This document shows, piece by piece, positions 5,718 to 7,581 of a stretch of 7,581 bases of DNA. The notes beneath the pieces were generated by a model. That model saw nothing but the letters and a program-made list of their open reading frames with translations, did no database searches and was not told the DNA's origin. Every line of letters begins with the position of its first letter. The stretch's first letter is position 1. Position numbers and translations under genes: made by a program. The stretch comes from JBHIBR01 sp046759145 [NCBI: Nitrospinota bacterium] (GTDB taxonomy: Bacteria; UBA8248). Where the stretch lies: the NCBI GenBank assembly GCA_046759145.1, contig JBHIBR010000081.1, positions 1 to 7,581 on the forward strand. The letters run 5' to 3'.

Positions 5718-6946
5718 ACCTTCTTGTCCGTGAGGGCCGCCAGGGCGGGCAGCTCCTTCCCCTCCAAGAGCTCCAGGAAGGCGCCCCCGCCCGTGGAGAT
5801 GTAGGAGATCTTGCTCGATTCCCCCGCCGCGTGAACGGCCACGTCTGTGTCCCCGCCGCCCACGATGGTGAGGGCGTAGGAGTTCGCCACGTGGGAGACG
5901 ATGGCGAAGGTGCCCCGGCTGAAGGCGTCCACCTCGAACACCCCCATGGGGCCGTTCCAGACGATGGTCTTGGCGCCCTGGAGGGCCTCCCCGAACAGGG
6001 TGGTGGTGGCGGGCCCGATGTCCAGGGCGTACCAGTCGTCGGGGATCTCCTGCACCGGCACCACCTTGGTCTCGGCCGACGCCTCGAACTTGTCCGCCAC
6101 CACCACGTCGACCGGGAGGTAGAGCTTGACGTCGTTTTCGGCCGCCCGCCTCAGGATCCGGTCGGCCAGCTCCACCATCTCCTCCTCCACGAGGCTCTTG
6201 CCCACCTTCAATCCCATGGCCCGGAAGAATGTGCCCGCCATGCCGCCCCCGATGAGGATCTTGTCCACCCTGTTGGCCAGGTTCTCGATGAGGCCGATCT
6301 TGTCCGACGCCTTGGCGCCCCCCAGAATGGCCACCACGGGGCGCATGGGGTTGTTGATGGCGCGGCTGAGGTAGTGGACCTCCTTCTGCATCAGGAAGCC
6401 GGCGACGGCCGGCTGGAGGTGGCGGGTGATGCCTGTCATCGAGGCGTGGGTCCGGTGGGCGTTGCCGAAAGCGTCGTCCACATAGACCTCGGCCGGGGAA
6501 GCCAGCTCCCGGGCGAAGTCGTCGTCGTTGGCCGTCTCGCCCGGGTGGAAGCGTAGGTTCTCCAGGAGGATCACCTCCCCCTTCCCCATCTGCTCCACCA
6601 TGTGCCGCACCTCGGGGCCCACGCAGTCGGGGGCGAGGCGCACCTCCTTGTCCAGCAGGCGGCTGAGGCGCCGCGCCACAGGGGCCAGGGAGAGCCTGGG
6701 GACGGGTTTTCCCTTGGGCCGGCCCAGGTGGGAGGCCAGCACCACCCTGGCCTCCTCGTCCAGGAGGTAGTTGATCGTGGGGAGCACCGCCCGGACGCGC
6801 GTGTCGTCGGTGATCTGGAGGCGGTCGTCCAGGGGCACGTTGAAGTCGCAACGGACCAGGACGCGCCTGCCGCGGACACCCACGTCCTCAATGGTGAGCT
6901 TGGGATTCCCCTTCTGGTCGATGCTCGCGTAGATCTGGTTCCCCAC
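5714..6946 (-). CDS. pgk: Phosphoglycerate kinase
   Basis: Cytosolic glycolytic enzyme that transfers phosphate between 1,3-bisphosphoglycerate and ADP to give 3-phosphoglycerate and ATP. From the GTG at 6946 the protein is 410 residues, slightly longer than the usual 390-400. The N-terminal signature [13 protein letters not shown] (27-39) has Cys where Val is usual. Also visible are [10 protein letters not shown], the lysine-containing [35 protein letters not shown], the nucleotide-binding VGGGDT and the C-terminal [20 protein letters not shown]. The frame is open further upstream to an ATG at 7024, but that start would overlap gap by 58 nt and add non-homologous residues. The GTG at 6946 lies 20 nt after the gap stop, with a G-rich stretch and AGG 4 nt ahead, and is preferred. 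About 14 residues still precede the usual family start. The TGA stop overlaps the tpiA GTG by four bases. Confidence 0.96.
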   Translation of the reverse strand: MGNQIYASIDQKGNPKLTIEDVGVRGRRVLVRCDFNVPLDDRLQITDDTRVRAVLPTINYLLDEEARVVLASHLGRPKGKPVPRLSLAPVARRLSRLLDKEVRLAPDCVGPEVRHMVEQMGKGEVILLENLRFHPGETANDDDFARELASPAEVYVDDAFGNAHRTHASMTGITRHLQPAVAGFLMQKEVHYLSRAINNPMRPVVAILGGAKASDKIGLIENLANRVDKILIGGGMAGTFFRAMGLKVGKSLVEEEMVELADRILRRAAENDVKLYLPVDVVVADKFEASAETKVVPVQEIPDDWYALDIGPATTTLFGEALQGAKTIVWNGPMGVFEVDAFSRGTFAIVSHVANSYALTIVGGGDTDVAVHAAGESSKISYISTGGGAFLELLEGKELPALAALTDKKV

Positions 6947-6966
6947 GGTACCTGCCCCCCGGCCCC

Positions 6967-7581
<615 letters not shown>

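Noticed and set aside
5717-6851. Upstream extension of the tpiA frame through pgk, which would give a 638-residue protein
   Set aside because: The upstream part is Gly/Pro/Arg-rich shadow sequence in a second frame of the real pgk gene. TIM homology begins only after the pgk stop.

Overview
The window is a GC-rich bacterial chromosome segment in which every gene I can support lies on the minus strand, so it reads right to left. In transcription order it holds gap (3' part only, cut by the window edge), pgk, tpiA, secG, a family-5 substrate-binding protein, a DppB/OppB-type permease, a DppC/OppC-type permease, and a tRNA-Leu(GAG) gene. Spacing is tight throughout: 20 nt between gap and pgk, a 4-nt overlap between pgk and tpiA, 27 nt between tpiA and secG, 80 nt between secG and the binding protein, 4 nt between the binding protein and the first permease, and a 4-nt ATGA overlap between the permeases. 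There is no stretch of more than 300 bases without a gene.

Right part (4590-7581): a lower-glycolysis block (glyceraldehyde-3-phosphate dehydrogenase, phosphoglycerate kinase, triosephosphate isomerase) followed by the SecG subunit of the Sec translocon. This is a common bacterial housekeeping arrangement. All three enzymes keep their catalytic motifs. pgk and tpiA both appear to start at GTG and are coupled through a GTGA overlap.

Middle and left part (152-4507): three genes for the outer and membrane parts of a peptide/nickel-type ABC importer (SBP_bac_5 plus two BPD_transp_1 permeases) with no ATPase gene beside them. Two of the three are well above the usual family length, and in both the excess is an internal insertion. 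The permease carries about 118 extra residues that look like four additional transmembrane helices, placed exactly in the cytoplasmic loop between core helices 2 and 3. The binding protein carries about 125 extra residues early in lobe I. The binding protein also has no lipobox cysteine, and no cysteine at all. This modified importer is the least ordinary thing in the window.

Left edge (8-152): tRNA-Leu(GAG) with its own good sigma70-type promoter (TTGACA, 17 bp, TATAGG) in the short gap after the last permease gene, next to a perfect hairpin whose loop is the permease stop codon. In E. coli, secG is directly followed by the same GAG-anticodon tRNA-Leu gene (leuU), so the importer genes appear to sit inside an otherwise old secG to tRNA-Leu linkage.

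Organism: GC richness, many GTG starts and the gap-pgk-tpiA-secG-tRNA-Leu layout suggest a GC-rich proteobacterium-like lineage (Deltaproteobacteria/Myxococcota, Methylomirabilota/Rokubacteria, Tectomicrobia or similar). I cannot place it more closely from the sequence alone.
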